Positions 55,709 through 64,000 of a stretch of 64,000 nucleotides of DNA are shown here, piece by piece. The notes below the pieces were generated by a model. The model did no database searches and was not told the DNA's origin. It saw only the letters and a list, made by a program, of their open reading frames with translations. The stretch comes from Massilia polaris (lineage in GTDB: Bacteria > Pseudomonadota > Gammaproteobacteria > Burkholderiales > Burkholderiaceae_D), in assembly GCF_012927275.1 (NCBI RefSeq), contig NZ_JABBGG010000002.1, positions 475,951-539,950 of the forward strand, given 5' to 3'. How positions within the stretch are numbered: the first letter of the stretch is position 1; the number at the start of each line of letters is the position of its first letter. Position numbers and translations under genes: made by a program.

Positions 55709-56352
55709 TGTTTCGGCAACTGCAGCGTGGCCAGCCAGGCGATCATGCCCGCAGCGGCGGCGTCGGTGGAATCGGCGAGGGCGCGTGCGCCGCCGGCCGC
55801 ATCGAGCGTGGCCGCGCTGGTCTTCTGGTTGAAGACGCGCTGGTCGACCAGCTTATGGCCATGGAACAGCGACGCGCGCAGCACCAGTTGGCCGTAGCTT
55901 TGCGAGGCGCTGTCGAAGGTGTGGGTGAAGTCGTCGATCTCCATGCGCAGGATCGGCATGCCGACCGACGCGTCGGTGGTGGCCAGCACCTTGACGCCGG
56001 ACTGCGACAGGCGCGACTTGATGCGCTGCGTGACCATGCTGAGCGGCGTGTTGGCCCAGCGGCTGTTCGAATAGCTGCGTGCGCGCAGCGGATCGGCATA
56101 GGCCAGGCGGTAGAACATGCGTTCGCTGTCGAGGGCCGCGACGCCGGTGACGTCGGTGACCACCAGCACGCCCATCGGCGCTGCCGCCTGGGCTGGCGCC
56201 GCAACCGGTGCGGCGCCGAAATCGTAAGTCGAGTTGCCCAGGTTTTTGGAAGTGCTGGAGCAGCCTGCCAGCAAGGCTGCCGTGCCGAGGGCCGCGGCCA
56301 GCATGAGCCGGCGGAAGGTCTGGTTCATGGTGTGGTTCACGGTGGTCCTCAT
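55705..56352 (-). CDS. ABC-transport auxiliary lipoprotein (PqiC-like)
   Basis: The 215-residue protein has a lipobox signal (LLAGC, Cys at about residue 31) and the PqiC/DUF330 pattern (VLVVTDVTGVAALDSERMFYRLAYADPLRARSYSNSRWANTPLSMVTQRI). It should be the outer-membrane partner of the MCE transporter encoded upstream. The ATG at 56352 overlaps the MCE gene's stop (ATGA). Confidence 0.85.
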   Translation of the reverse strand: MRTTVNHTMNQTFRRLMLAAALGTAALLAGCSSTSKNLGNSTYDFGAAPVAAPAQAAAPMGVLVVTDVTGVAALDSERMFYRLAYADPLRARSYSNSRWANTPLSMVTQRIKSRLSQSGVKVLATTDASVGMPILRMEIDDFTHTFDSASQSYGQLVLRASLFHGHKLVDQRVFNQKTSAATLDAAGGARALADSTDAAAAGMIAWLATLQLPKQ

Positions 56353-57308
56353 TTGGTCGGTGCGGAGAAGCCTGGTTCGCCAGGTCCCGGTTCGCCGTTC
56401 GGCGCGCCGAACAGGATGCTTTGCGGGCGGTCGGTCAGGCTGGTCGCGGTGCGGCGCACTGCGCGCAGCGAGGTGCGCGCTTCGTCGGTCATCGCCACCA
56501 GATGCGGCAGGGTTTGCAGTTCGAGGTCGCTGGTGACCGCTTCGAGCGAACCTCCGACCTGGTCGACCGTGGTGTTGAGGCGCGCGATCGGGCCGTCCGG
56601 CGCCTGCAGATTGGTCGCCAGCTGGTCGAAGTTGCGGGTCATGCTGGTGGCGCTGTTGGACAGCTCGTTGAACGAGGCCATGCTCTGTTCGGCCCTGCGC
56701 GTCAGTTCAGGCAGGCGCGCCAGGGTCGGCTCCAGCTGGCGCGGGATTTCGCCGTAGGCTTCGGCAGTCTTGCTGACGTTCTCGAAGGCGGCCAGTATGG
56801 TCTTCTGGTTCTCCGGGCTGAGCATGTTGTCGGCGCGCGTCATCAGTTCTTCGGCTTTCTCCAGGATGACGAGGCCGCGCTTTTCAAGCTGGTCAAGGAA
56901 GCCGGGGCGCAGCGGAATCACGGCGACGCGGTCCTTGTCGGTCTTGAGCAGCGGCGAGCCGGTCTTGTCGTCGTCGAGCTGGATGAAGGCGATGCCCGTC
57001 ACGCCCTGGTAGCCGAGCGACGCGAAGGTGCTGGTGGTGACCGGCGCTTCCGGGTCGACCGACAGGCGGATCAGGATGCGGCCGGAGGTGGTCGGGTCGA
57101 AGGTGATCTCGTCGACCTTGCCCACTTCGAGGCCGCGGTAGCGCACCGCAGCCTGCGGGTTCAGGCCGGGGATCGACTGGGTCGTGGCGATCTGGTACGG
57201 CACCCATTCGACCTTGTCGCGATTGAGCCAGAGGCCCGCCATCACCGCGGCGATCAAGAGCGCGATGGTGAAGAAGCCTGTCATGAGTGCGTGCGATCTG
57301 TTTTCCAT
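56349..57308 (-). CDS. MlaD-like MCE-domain protein
   Basis: The 319-residue protein has one N-terminal membrane helix (TGFFTIALLIAAVMAGLWL) and an MCE domain at about 35-120 (VRYRGLEVGKVDEITFDP). A helical C-terminal part follows. MCE proteins form hexameric rings that move lipids across the periplasm. The gene is followed by the lipoprotein and preceded after 2 bases by the ATPase gene, forming a four-gene Mla-like set. Confidence 0.9.
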   Translation of the reverse strand: MENRSHALMTGFFTIALLIAAVMAGLWLNRDKVEWVPYQIATTQSIPGLNPQAAVRYRGLEVGKVDEITFDPTTSGRILIRLSVDPEAPVTTSTFASLGYQGVTGIAFIQLDDDKTGSPLLKTDKDRVAVIPLRPGFLDQLEKRGLVILEKAEELMTRADNMLSPENQKTILAAFENVSKTAEAYGEIPRQLEPTLARLPELTRRAEQSMASFNELSNSATSMTRNFDQLATNLQAPDGPIARLNTTVDQVGGSLEAVTSDLELQTLPHLVAMTDEARTSLRAVRRTATSLTDRPQSILFGAPNGEPGPGEPGFSAPTK

Positions 57309-57310
57309 AT

Positions 57311-58168
57311 TCAGTCCTCTGTTTCGTTGGCTTCGCAGCGCTCGTCGAGCACTTCCAGCGCCCGCAGGCCGCGTCCGCCCAGGAAAAATTGTTTGATGAA
57401 CGGGTGGTCCACCTTGAGTACTTCGTGCGGCGGGCCGATGGCGATCACGTGTTTTTCGGCCAGCACCGCGATCCGCGACGACAGCGCGAACAAGGTGTCG
57501 AGGTCGTGGGTGACCATCACCACCGTCAGGCCAAGCTCGCGGTGCAGCGACTGGATCAGCGCCACGAAAGCATCCGACAGGTCGGGGTCGAGGCCCGCCG
57601 TCGGTTCGTCCAGGAACAGCAGCTGCGGCTCGAGCGCCAGCGCGCGCGCCAGCGACGCTCGCTTGATCATCCCGCCCGACAGGTCGGCCGGCATCTTGTT
57701 GGCGTGCTCGATACCCAAGCCTACCATGTCCATCTTCAGCAGCACGGCGTCACGAATCACGTCTTCTGGCAGCGCGTGCAGCTCGCGCATCGGCTGCGCG
57801 ATATTGTCGAACACCGTCAGCGCCGAATACATCGCGCCCTGCTGGAACAGCATGCCCCAGTGGTTGCGCATGCGCTGCAGCTGCTGCGCATCGGCCTCGC
57901 TGATGTCCTCGCCGAACACGCGCACCGAACCGCGCGTGGGCGTCTCCAGCCCCAGCATCTGGCGCAGCAGCACCGTCTTGCCGGTGCCCGAGCCGCCGAC
58001 GATGCTGAGGATCTCGCCCTTGTAAATATCCAGGTCGAGGTCCTGGTGCACGATGGTGCGCCCGAACTGGGTACGCAGGCCGCTGATCTGGACCACCGGC
58101 GGGCCGACGTCCTCGTGCGGGCACATGTTCAGGCGCTGCGGTTCGCGGTCTGGTGCAGTGTCGGTCAT
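57311..58168 (-). CDS. MlaF-like ABC transporter ATP-binding protein
   Basis: The 285-residue protein has Walker A GGSGTGKTVL, the ABC signature LSGGMIKRAS, Walker B LLFLDEPTAGLD and the H-loop MVTHDLD. It pairs with the MlaE-like permease and powers MCE-dependent lipid transport. The ATG at 58168 overlaps the permease stop by one base. The open frame extends upstream to 58957, antisense in part to the permease, so that extension is rejected. Confidence 0.92.
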   Translation of the reverse strand: MTDTAPDREPQRLNMCPHEDVGPPVVQISGLRTQFGRTIVHQDLDLDIYKGEILSIVGGSGTGKTVLLRQMLGLETPTRGSVRVFGEDISEADAQQLQRMRNHWGMLFQQGAMYSALTVFDNIAQPMRELHALPEDVIRDAVLLKMDMVGLGIEHANKMPADLSGGMIKRASLARALALEPQLLFLDEPTAGLDPDLSDAFVALIQSLHRELGLTVVMVTHDLDTLFALSSRIAVLAEKHVIAIGPPHEVLKVDHPFIKQFFLGGRGLRALEVLDERCEANETED

Positions 58169-59301
58169 CAGAACCCCACGTCGCTGAAGATGATCGCGTA
58201 CACCGCGTCCGCGAGGATGACCACCGTGATGGCGGTGACCACCGAGGTGGTGGTGCCGCGGCCGAGGCTTTCGGTATTCGGCTTGATGCGCAGGCCGAAG
58301 TGGCACGACACCAGCGCGATCAGGATGCCGAAGGTGGTCCCTTTCAGCAGGCCGATCGTGTAGTTCGCCAGCGGTACGGCGTCTGGCAGCTTCTGGATGA
58401 AGTAGCGCGGCGACAGGTTCAGTTCCATCATCGCCGACGCCATCCCGCCCAGCAGGGCCATGGCGTCGGTCCATACGACCAGCAGCGGCATCGAGATCGC
58501 CAGCGCGACGACCTTGGGCATGATCAGCCGGTAGCCGTGCGAGATGCCCATGACGAGCATCGCGTCGAGTTCTTCGGTCACGCGCATGACGCCCAGCTGC
58601 GCGGTGATCGACGAGCCGGAGCGGCCGGCCACCAGGATCGCCGCCAGCAGCGGGCCGAGTTCGCGGATCACGCTCATGCCGAGGATATTGACGATGTACA
58701 TATCGCCGCCGAACATCTGCAGCTGCTGCGACGACAGGTAGGACAGGACCACGCCGATCAGGAAGCCCACCAGCGCGGTGATGCCGAGTGCCTGGAAGCC
58801 GGAGTGGAAGATATTGGCCGAGATCTCGCGCCAGGGCCCGGTGCGCGGGTGGCGGATGAAGCGGCCGATGTCCTGCACGACCTGGCCGATCAGGCGGATA
58901 AAGCCGTGCATGTGCTCGAAGAACGACAGGATGCCGAAGCCCAGCACCATCACCCACGTCAGGTGGCTGCGGCGTGAGCGCGGCAGCTTCAGTTCATTGG
59001 CCGCTTCGAGGCGTTTGAACAGCTCTTCCTGCTGCGCGGCGAGCTTCAGCAGCTGCGGGCGCTTCTTGCCCCAGGCGTTCCAGAACATCTGGGCGCCGAT
59101 GTGATCGAGGCTGGCGACGGTCGACAGGTCCCATTCAATGCCGGGCTGGCTGTCGAGCGACTTCAGGGTCGAGGAGATTTTTTCGATCGCGCCGCACTGC
59201 GCCAACGCATGCACCTGCCAGATCCCCGTGGCGACAACAGACTGCGCCACTTCACCGGTGGCGTGGTTTATGGTTAATGTTGGCGCATTTTCAATTGGCA
59301 T
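58168..59301 (-). CDS. MlaE-like permease with N-terminal STAS domain
   Basis: The 377-residue protein has an N-terminal STAS-like domain (about 1-100, with IEWDLSTVASLDHIGAQMFW) followed by a MlaE permease domain (about 140-375) with RELGPLLAAILVAGRSGSSITAQLG. E. coli keeps STAS and MlaE in separate genes (mlaB, mlaE); here they are fused, as in Rv/YrbE-like and other proteobacterial MCE systems. It starts the operon. Confidence 0.9.
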   Translation of the reverse strand: MPIENAPTLTINHATGEVAQSVVATGIWQVHALAQCGAIEKISSTLKSLDSQPGIEWDLSTVASLDHIGAQMFWNAWGKKRPQLLKLAAQQEELFKRLEAANELKLPRSRRSHLTWVMVLGFGILSFFEHMHGFIRLIGQVVQDIGRFIRHPRTGPWREISANIFHSGFQALGITALVGFLIGVVLSYLSSQQLQMFGGDMYIVNILGMSVIRELGPLLAAILVAGRSGSSITAQLGVMRVTEELDAMLVMGISHGYRLIMPKVVALAISMPLLVVWTDAMALLGGMASAMMELNLSPRYFIQKLPDAVPLANYTIGLLKGTTFGILIALVSCHFGLRIKPNTESLGRGTTTSVVTAITVVILADAVYAIIFSDVGF

Positions 59302-59355
59302 TGCGCCAGTGTAAAAGACTTTCGGCCTTCCTGCTACCGCTGTTCTCTACAGTGT

Positions 59356-60843
59356 TCAGGCTGCAAGATGGCGCGCCTGGCGCATCGGCGCGACCACGGC
59401 GGCGGCCTGCTTTTCAGCCGGGACGTCGATGCGGCCGGCGTAGTCGCTCGCCAGCAGCGCGTTGGCCTCCGCCTTGCCCATGCCGGTCACCTGCAGCCAT
59501 TCCGCGACCAGCTTGGCAAGGCGCTCGAGCGCGATGCGGTGGGTGGCGTCGGTCTTGGTGTAGATCCAGTCGGAGAAGGCCATGAAGTTCTCGAACGGCG
59601 CGGCGCCCAGCATGTGCTCGATAGTGTTGGCGAAGCGGCCGGAGTTGGCGACCAGGTCCCAGTAGCGCGCGAAGCGCACCAGCCGCTGCATGGTCCGGAA
59701 GTCGATCAGCCTGGTGGCCAGGATGGTGTAAGGCGCGTAGGCATCGAATACCATGCCAAAACCTTCGGTGTGGCGGATGATCGGCGTGCCGCGCAGCCGC
59801 TTCAGGATGCCGAACTGGATCTCGTGCGGCTTGAGCGCGACCAGTTGGTCGAAGCCGCGCGCGAAGCTGGCGACGTCTTCGCCCGGCAGGCCGGCGATCA
59901 GGTCGACGTGCAGGTGGGCGTGCGACTGGGTGCACAGCCAGCGGATGTTGTCGGCGGCCTTGGCGTTGTCCTGGCGGCGGCTGACCAGTGCCTGCACTTC
60001 AGGGTTGAAGCTCTGGATGCCAATTTCAAACTGCAGCGCGCCGGGCGGGAATTTGGCGATCGTCTCTTTCAGCGCTTCCGGGAGGTGGTCGGGCACCAGC
60101 TCGAAGTGGGCGTAGACCGGGTCGTCCGGGTTCGCTTCCAGCTTATCGAGGAAGAACTGCATGATCTTCAGGCTGGTCTTGATGTTCAGGTTGAAGGTGC
60201 GGTCGACGAACTTGAACAGGCGCGCGCCGCGCGCGTGCAGCGATTCCATCTCGGCCAGGAAGGCGTCGAGCGGGAACGGCCAGGCGGTCTTGTCGAGCGA
60301 GGACAGGCAGAACTCGCACTTGAACGGGCAGCCGCGCGACGCCTCTACATATAGAGTGCGGTGGGCGATGTCCTCGTCGGAGTACAGCGCGTACGGCATT
60401 GTGATTTCGGGGAGGGGCGGCTGCATGCCGGCGTGGATCTTCATCAGCGGCTTCGGGCCGCTGATTATTTCGCCGCACAGCTTGGGGAAAGTGACGTCGC
60501 CCCAGCCAGTGACAAGATAGTCGGCCAGCTGGACGATGCTTTGTTCGCCCGGCTCGAACGACACTTCGGGGCCGCCCAGGACGACCGTGACATGCGGCGC
60601 CACGCGCTTGAGCATCGCGACGACTTTGGTCGTTTCGTCGACGTTCCATATATAGACACCGAAACCGATCACCTTCGGCTCATAAGAGAGCAGCTTTTCC
60701 ACGACGTCGGTCGTCTTCGCACCAATGACGAATTCCTGGATCCGCGTCTCTTCTTTCAAAGGGCCCATGTTCGCCAGCAAGTAGCGCAATCCGAGGGATG
60801 CGTGGGTATAACGGGCGTTCAGGGTGGACAGCAGGATGGTCAT
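59356..60843 (-). CDS. B12-binding radical SAM protein with DUF4080
   Basis: The 495-residue protein has an N-terminal B12-binding-like domain (about 1-130), a radical SAM core with the CxxxCxxC motif (ASRGCPFKCEFC, near residue 180) and a C-terminal DUF4080 region (about 290-495). It should use S-adenosylmethionine and possibly cobalamin for a radical reaction. The substrate is unknown. It is preceded by no obvious partner gene. Confidence 0.88.
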   Translation of the reverse strand: MTILLSTLNARYTHASLGLRYLLANMGPLKEETRIQEFVIGAKTTDVVEKLLSYEPKVIGFGVYIWNVDETTKVVAMLKRVAPHVTVVLGGPEVSFEPGEQSIVQLADYLVTGWGDVTFPKLCGEIISGPKPLMKIHAGMQPPLPEITMPYALYSDEDIAHRTLYVEASRGCPFKCEFCLSSLDKTAWPFPLDAFLAEMESLHARGARLFKFVDRTFNLNIKTSLKIMQFFLDKLEANPDDPVYAHFELVPDHLPEALKETIAKFPPGALQFEIGIQSFNPEVQALVSRRQDNAKAADNIRWLCTQSHAHLHVDLIAGLPGEDVASFARGFDQLVALKPHEIQFGILKRLRGTPIIRHTEGFGMVFDAYAPYTILATRLIDFRTMQRLVRFARYWDLVANSGRFANTIEHMLGAAPFENFMAFSDWIYTKTDATHRIALERLAKLVAEWLQVTGMGKAEANALLASDYAGRIDVPAEKQAAAVVAPMRQARHLAA

Positions 60844-60883
60844 GGCGGGCGGACGAAGGGCAATCCGCTATTTTACCCGCCGG

Positions 60884-62446
60884 CTACCGAATCGGCCGTA
60901 GCTTGTCGTCGCGCAGGCCGACCAGCAGCGCTTTGCCGGACGCGTCCACGCGGAACTCGCCGTACCTGGCGGCCTCGAACCGTTTGCCTTCCCCTTCGGT
61001 GAAGAACCAGGCGTCAGTCACTAAGGTCAGGCCGCCATTTTTCCTGATCAGGTCGATCTTTAACTCCCCGGCCTTGAGGGCGCTGCCGTCGTCAAAGCGG
61101 GTCAGTTGGGTGACGCCGCGTTCGTCGCGCTGTCCAACCACCTTGTTGGCCCGGTCGTCCGACCTGGACGCGTCGGGCAGGCGGAACCCGAGGCGCATGA
61201 AGTCGCCTTGCATAAGCGAGCGGGGATCGATCGGACCGAGTTCAACCAAGACTGGCGCACCGGTACGGATCAGCTGCTCTTTCTGCCAGATGCTAACGTT
61301 GATACCGACGAGAACGATGAGCATGCCGATGACGATGCTGGCGCTTTTGGCATGGCGGAGGCTCGGCCCGGCGGAGGCTTTCGGCAGAGTCCGTGGATGC
61401 GTGACCCATGCGACCCCAGCCAGCAACGCGCCGGCTGCAGCCATGATCCACGCTTTCGTCGGAAGCGGAACCTCAAGCTGGTAATAGAACGCAGAGAACG
61501 TAAATACCGCGGCGACACCGGCTGCGCCCGCGAGTACGTAGCGGCCGCTGGTCACGCAGAAGGCGAGTACCAACCAAATTGCGCCCAGCGCGGGCATGAG
61601 CCACGCAAGGCAAGCAGCGACTGCGGCCACAACGACGAATTGGGCTTTGACCAGGCTTGGCCAGCGTTGGCCTACCCAGGCGGCCGCAGCGATGCTCAGC
61701 AATACCGAAACAGCTGGGGCATAAGAGGGCCCCATGTTCTGGAATTCGCCACTGTTGGCAGTGACGTAGGCAGTAAAAAAGGACGCCGAGCCGCCGCTCA
61801 GTGTCAGGGCAAGCAGGAGGAATGCGATCCAGCCTGCCGCGATGGCGTCAATACGGGCTGCTGCTTTCGCCCGTGCGCCGTGGAGGATCGCGTAGGACAC
61901 TATCCAGACGCACAGGGCGACGTGGGTCGCCTCCCACCACTTTTGCGTCCATTGGTCAAAGTTCGTTCCGAGCTGATTTACGCCTTGGACGAGGAAGAAA
62001 CATGCGAGTGCGCCAAACGCGCATTGCAACCAGCGGCGCGGCGTCAACCACCCCACAGCGATCCCGACCGGGGCCATCAACAAGCACGCGGTCGTCTCCG
62101 AAGTGCCGCTCTTGATACCTACGGTCAAATGCACGAACCCCACCAGTACGAGCGCTGCCAGGATGAACTGTTCCATGAACAGGGACTGCTCCCTTCTCAG
62201 CAAGAGCAATCCGGAGAGAAGCAATAGAAGGCCCACAATGAAGGCGCCGGGCCCTTTGGCCAGCATGCCATTAGAAACCATGTGCAGGACCGCAACCAGC
62301 GGGATTGTCGCCAGCCACGCCCCAATCGCCGTCATCACCATGACCGGCCAGGGAATATGCGCAGGCTGGGGCAAGGTCGCCGATTCAGGAAGGAGTCCTT
62401 CGGCTTGTGCGGTGCGGAGAAAGTCGAGATGCCGCTGCTGGTTCAT
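60884..62446 (-). CDS. membrane protein with DUF4401 and GDYXXLXY domains
   Basis: The 520-residue protein has about ten hydrophobic helices in the first ~350 residues (DUF4401-like). A C-terminal soluble domain of about 150 residues matches the GDYXXLXY family (LMQGDFMRLGF as its motif). In many Proteobacteria the two are separate genes following a DUF2157 gene, as here. The role in the membrane is unknown. It overlaps the DUF2157 gene by four bases. Confidence 0.82.
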   Translation of the reverse strand: MNQQRHLDFLRTAQAEGLLPESATLPQPAHIPWPVMVMTAIGAWLATIPLVAVLHMVSNGMLAKGPGAFIVGLLLLLSGLLLLRREQSLFMEQFILAALVLVGFVHLTVGIKSGTSETTACLLMAPVGIAVGWLTPRRWLQCAFGALACFFLVQGVNQLGTNFDQWTQKWWEATHVALCVWIVSYAILHGARAKAAARIDAIAAGWIAFLLLALTLSGGSASFFTAYVTANSGEFQNMGPSYAPAVSVLLSIAAAAWVGQRWPSLVKAQFVVVAAVAACLAWLMPALGAIWLVLAFCVTSGRYVLAGAAGVAAVFTFSAFYYQLEVPLPTKAWIMAAAGALLAGVAWVTHPRTLPKASAGPSLRHAKSASIVIGMLIVLVGINVSIWQKEQLIRTGAPVLVELGPIDPRSLMQGDFMRLGFRLPDASRSDDRANKVVGQRDERGVTQLTRFDDGSALKAGELKIDLIRKNGGLTLVTDAWFFTEGEGKRFEAARYGEFRVDASGKALLVGLRDDKLRPIR

Positions 62447-63411
62447 TGCTCACCTCCGAGCTGGTTTGCGTTACGCGCGGCGGAAACGATTATGTGCACG
62501 GTGCCCCCTAGGATGGCGGCGGCGGACAGGCCCAGCATCAGCAGACCGAAAATCTCGTTACGGTCGACCAGTACTTTTGCTAGCAGGGCAATGAGAAGCG
62601 TATCAAGGCACAGACCCACCGCACTCAGGTTGAACACGTCGAGCCGCTTCGGCTGGATCAGCACGATAGCCGCCGTGGCGGCGATGGCCAGTGCGAGCGG
62701 AAACAGGATGTCTTCCCCGCGGTCAAAAAGATCGATAAGGCCGGAAAGGGAGATCATGACCATTGTCAGCGCGATTGCTGAACGACACGACCACTTGCCG
62801 GCGCCAGTGACGCGAGCGACAAGCGGGGTGAGCATCCCGCAGGTAGCCAGGGCCAGTCCCCATCCGGAGAGGTGAACCACTGATGAGGTCCTGGTGAAAC
62901 TCCAGCGGTGCCCACTCAGCGCAGCTACCCACAGTGATATGCCAGTCATCGTTACCCAGCACCATGCGGTCCACAATGCGTCCGATTTCACGGCGAAACA
63001 TAGTGGCAGCGATAGTAGCGACCAGGTGGCAAACAGTTGCCACGGGTCGGCCCCGGTCTGGTAGGTCTGCCCGAAGTAGGCGAACAGCCCGCCCATGGTC
63101 ATGAAGGCGACTGTGGCAAGCGCCGCGCGTGCTTGGGGGAGGCGGGCAGCGCCCAGACACATGACGACGAAAAAACCCTGCAGCAATGCGAAGCGCCCGG
63201 CCCGACCAAATGAGTCCCAGTTGGCGGCAATCCAGAAAACAATCCCCGTGCCGCCGAGGAACGCGCTAAGCATGGCCAGGCCCTTCATCATGGTTGGCTC
63301 GAGCTGCTTCGGTTCGTCGTCCAGGCCGGCCAAGGCATGCAGCCTGCGCCTCGCGTCGGCATCCAACTCGTGGCGGGCGGTCAGTTCATACACTGCAAGT
63401 CGCAAGTCCAT
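62443..63411 (-). CDS. DUF2157 membrane protein
   Basis: The 322-residue protein starts with the typical DUF2157 segment (LAVYELTARHELDADARRRLHALAG) followed by about eight hydrophobic helices (GTGIVFWIAANWDSFGRAGRFAL). Function is unknown. It is translationally coupled to the DUF4401/GDYXXLXY gene. Start ATG at 63411. Confidence 0.85.
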   Translation of the reverse strand: MDLRLAVYELTARHELDADARRRLHALAGLDDEPKQLEPTMMKGLAMLSAFLGGTGIVFWIAANWDSFGRAGRFALLQGFFVVMCLGAARLPQARAALATVAFMTMGGLFAYFGQTYQTGADPWQLFATWSLLSLPLCFAVKSDALWTAWCWVTMTGISLWVAALSGHRWSFTRTSSVVHLSGWGLALATCGMLTPLVARVTGAGKWSCRSAIALTMVMISLSGLIDLFDRGEDILFPLALAIAATAAIVLIQPKRLDVFNLSAVGLCLDTLLIALLAKVLVDRNEIFGLLMLGLSAAAILGGTVHIIVSAARNANQLGGEQ

Positions 63412-63901
63412 GATTAGTTCTCGGTAATGAAAATGGTGAGTCTATGTATTTTATTTCCCGGGGTCACCGTATTGCGCAAATTATCCTGCGAGGGCCTTGC
63501 CAAGGTTGGATGACCTTTGCTATAGTTCGCCTCCCGCAGAAATGCACGCCTCCAAAAGGGCTGTTGCAAGAGGTTCAGTGGGGCCTTCGCAAGAGGGGAA
63601 AGCAGGAAAAAAGAAGTTGACGAAAAACGCGAAACGCTGCATAATCTCTCTTCTCTGCTGCTGACAAACAAAACGCTTTGTCGATGAGCAGCAAGCAACA
63701 CAAAACAAGTTCTTTAAAAATTAACAGTCGATAAGTGTGGGCGTTTGATGAAGGTGCCAGTGACTTCGGTCACTGATTACTTAAATTATCAAATGTTCAC
63801 AAAAAAGAAATACGTTGTCTCAGCAATGAGATAACGGTCAGTATTTTGAGTGAGCGACCTCGCAGCAATGCGAGTGGCAGAAATGCCAACAAACAGAGAT
63901 T
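63412..63901. other. rRNA promoter and leader region
   Basis: About 490 bases lie between the divergent DUF2157 gene and 16S. No protein gene is visible. The region holds the promoter at 63617-63645 and the rRNA leader. A boxA-like GTTCTTTAAAAATTA lies at 63710-63724. Confidence 0.65.
63617..63645 (+). promoter_or_regulatory. rrn promoter
   Basis: TTGACG (63617-63622) and CATAAT (63640-63645) are 17 bases apart. The A-rich run just upstream (63607-63616) could act as an UP element. It lies about 255 bases before the 16S 5' end. Confidence 0.7.
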
Positions 63902-64000
63902 AAACTGAAGAGTTTGATCCTGGCTCAGATTGAACGCTGGCGGCATGCTTTACACATGCAAGTCGAACGGCAGCGCGGGGCAACCTGGCGGCGAGTGGCG
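63902..64000 (+). rRNA. rrs: 16S ribosomal RNA, 5' end (cut by window)
   Basis: The universal start AGAGTTTGATCCTGGCTCAG begins at 63909, which puts the mature 5' end near 63902 by E. coli numbering. The following GGCGGCATGCTTTACACATG and the GGCAGCGCGGGGCAACCTGG variable stretch fit Oxalobacteraceae (Massilia/Duganella group). Confidence 0.97.

Noticed and set aside
58169..58957. Upstream extension of the MlaF-like reading frame
   Set aside because: This part reads another frame of the permease gene; the family start is at 58168.

Overview
The window is chromosomal DNA from a GC-rich betaproteobacterium, most likely an Oxalobacteraceae member of the Massilia/Duganella type. This rests on the replication-origin gene order (gyrB-dnaN-dnaA facing away from rpmH-rnpA-yidD-yidC-mnmE), the first 99 bases of a 16S rRNA gene at the right end, high third-position GC, and recurring REP-like palindromes. 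No database search was possible, so family names come from motifs and remembered family patterns.

Layout. 1-9.9 kb: tail of an unknown gene, rtcA, a membrane desaturase, and a sugar-uptake locus (TonB-dependent receptor, GH20 hexosaminidase, AmpG-like MFS permease) whose context suggests chito-oligosaccharide or GlcNAc use, then an AraC/GyrI-type regulator. 10.2-13 kb: small secreted and zinc-ribbon proteins and a NERD-helicase. 13.2-19.7 kb: a visibly AT-richer island on the minus strand with a C5-cytosine methyltransferase, an abutting restriction endonuclease, and two different P-loop ATPases that overlap by 4 bp; this is a defence island. 20.1-23.4 kb: a TonB/TolA-like protein and an IS110-family element. 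23.4-33.4 kb: gyrB, dnaN, dnaA, the probable oriC region, rpmH, rnpA, yidD, yidC and mnmE. 33.4-43.5 kb: an accessory region with a decayed serine resolvase and its res-like site, several regulators (GlxA type, two LysR), oxidoreductases, a beta-lactamase-fold hydrolase, an amidohydrolase remnant, and an unusual toxin / hybrid antitoxin / toxin trio. 43.6-47.1 kb: an ECF42-type sigma factor with DGPF (YciI) partner proteins. 47.1-63.4 kb: mainly housekeeping and envelope genes (pssA, D-Ala-D-Ala carboxypeptidase, an MCE/Mla-type lipid transporter operon with VanZ, ferredoxin and hydrolase, a radical SAM protein, DUF2157 and GDYXXLXY membrane proteins), ending in an rrn promoter and 16S.

The two most interesting objects are (i) the trio at 42565-43471, where an 80-residue antitoxin looks like the toxin-neutralising N-terminus of a HigA2-like antitoxin joined to the toxin-neutralising C-terminus of a ParD-like antitoxin, with neither DNA-binding domain, between a HigB-like and a ParE-like toxin; and (ii) the ATPase pair in the restriction-modification island, one carrying a possibly dead DpnII-like nuclease fold and the other a HEPN-like RNxxHP tail.
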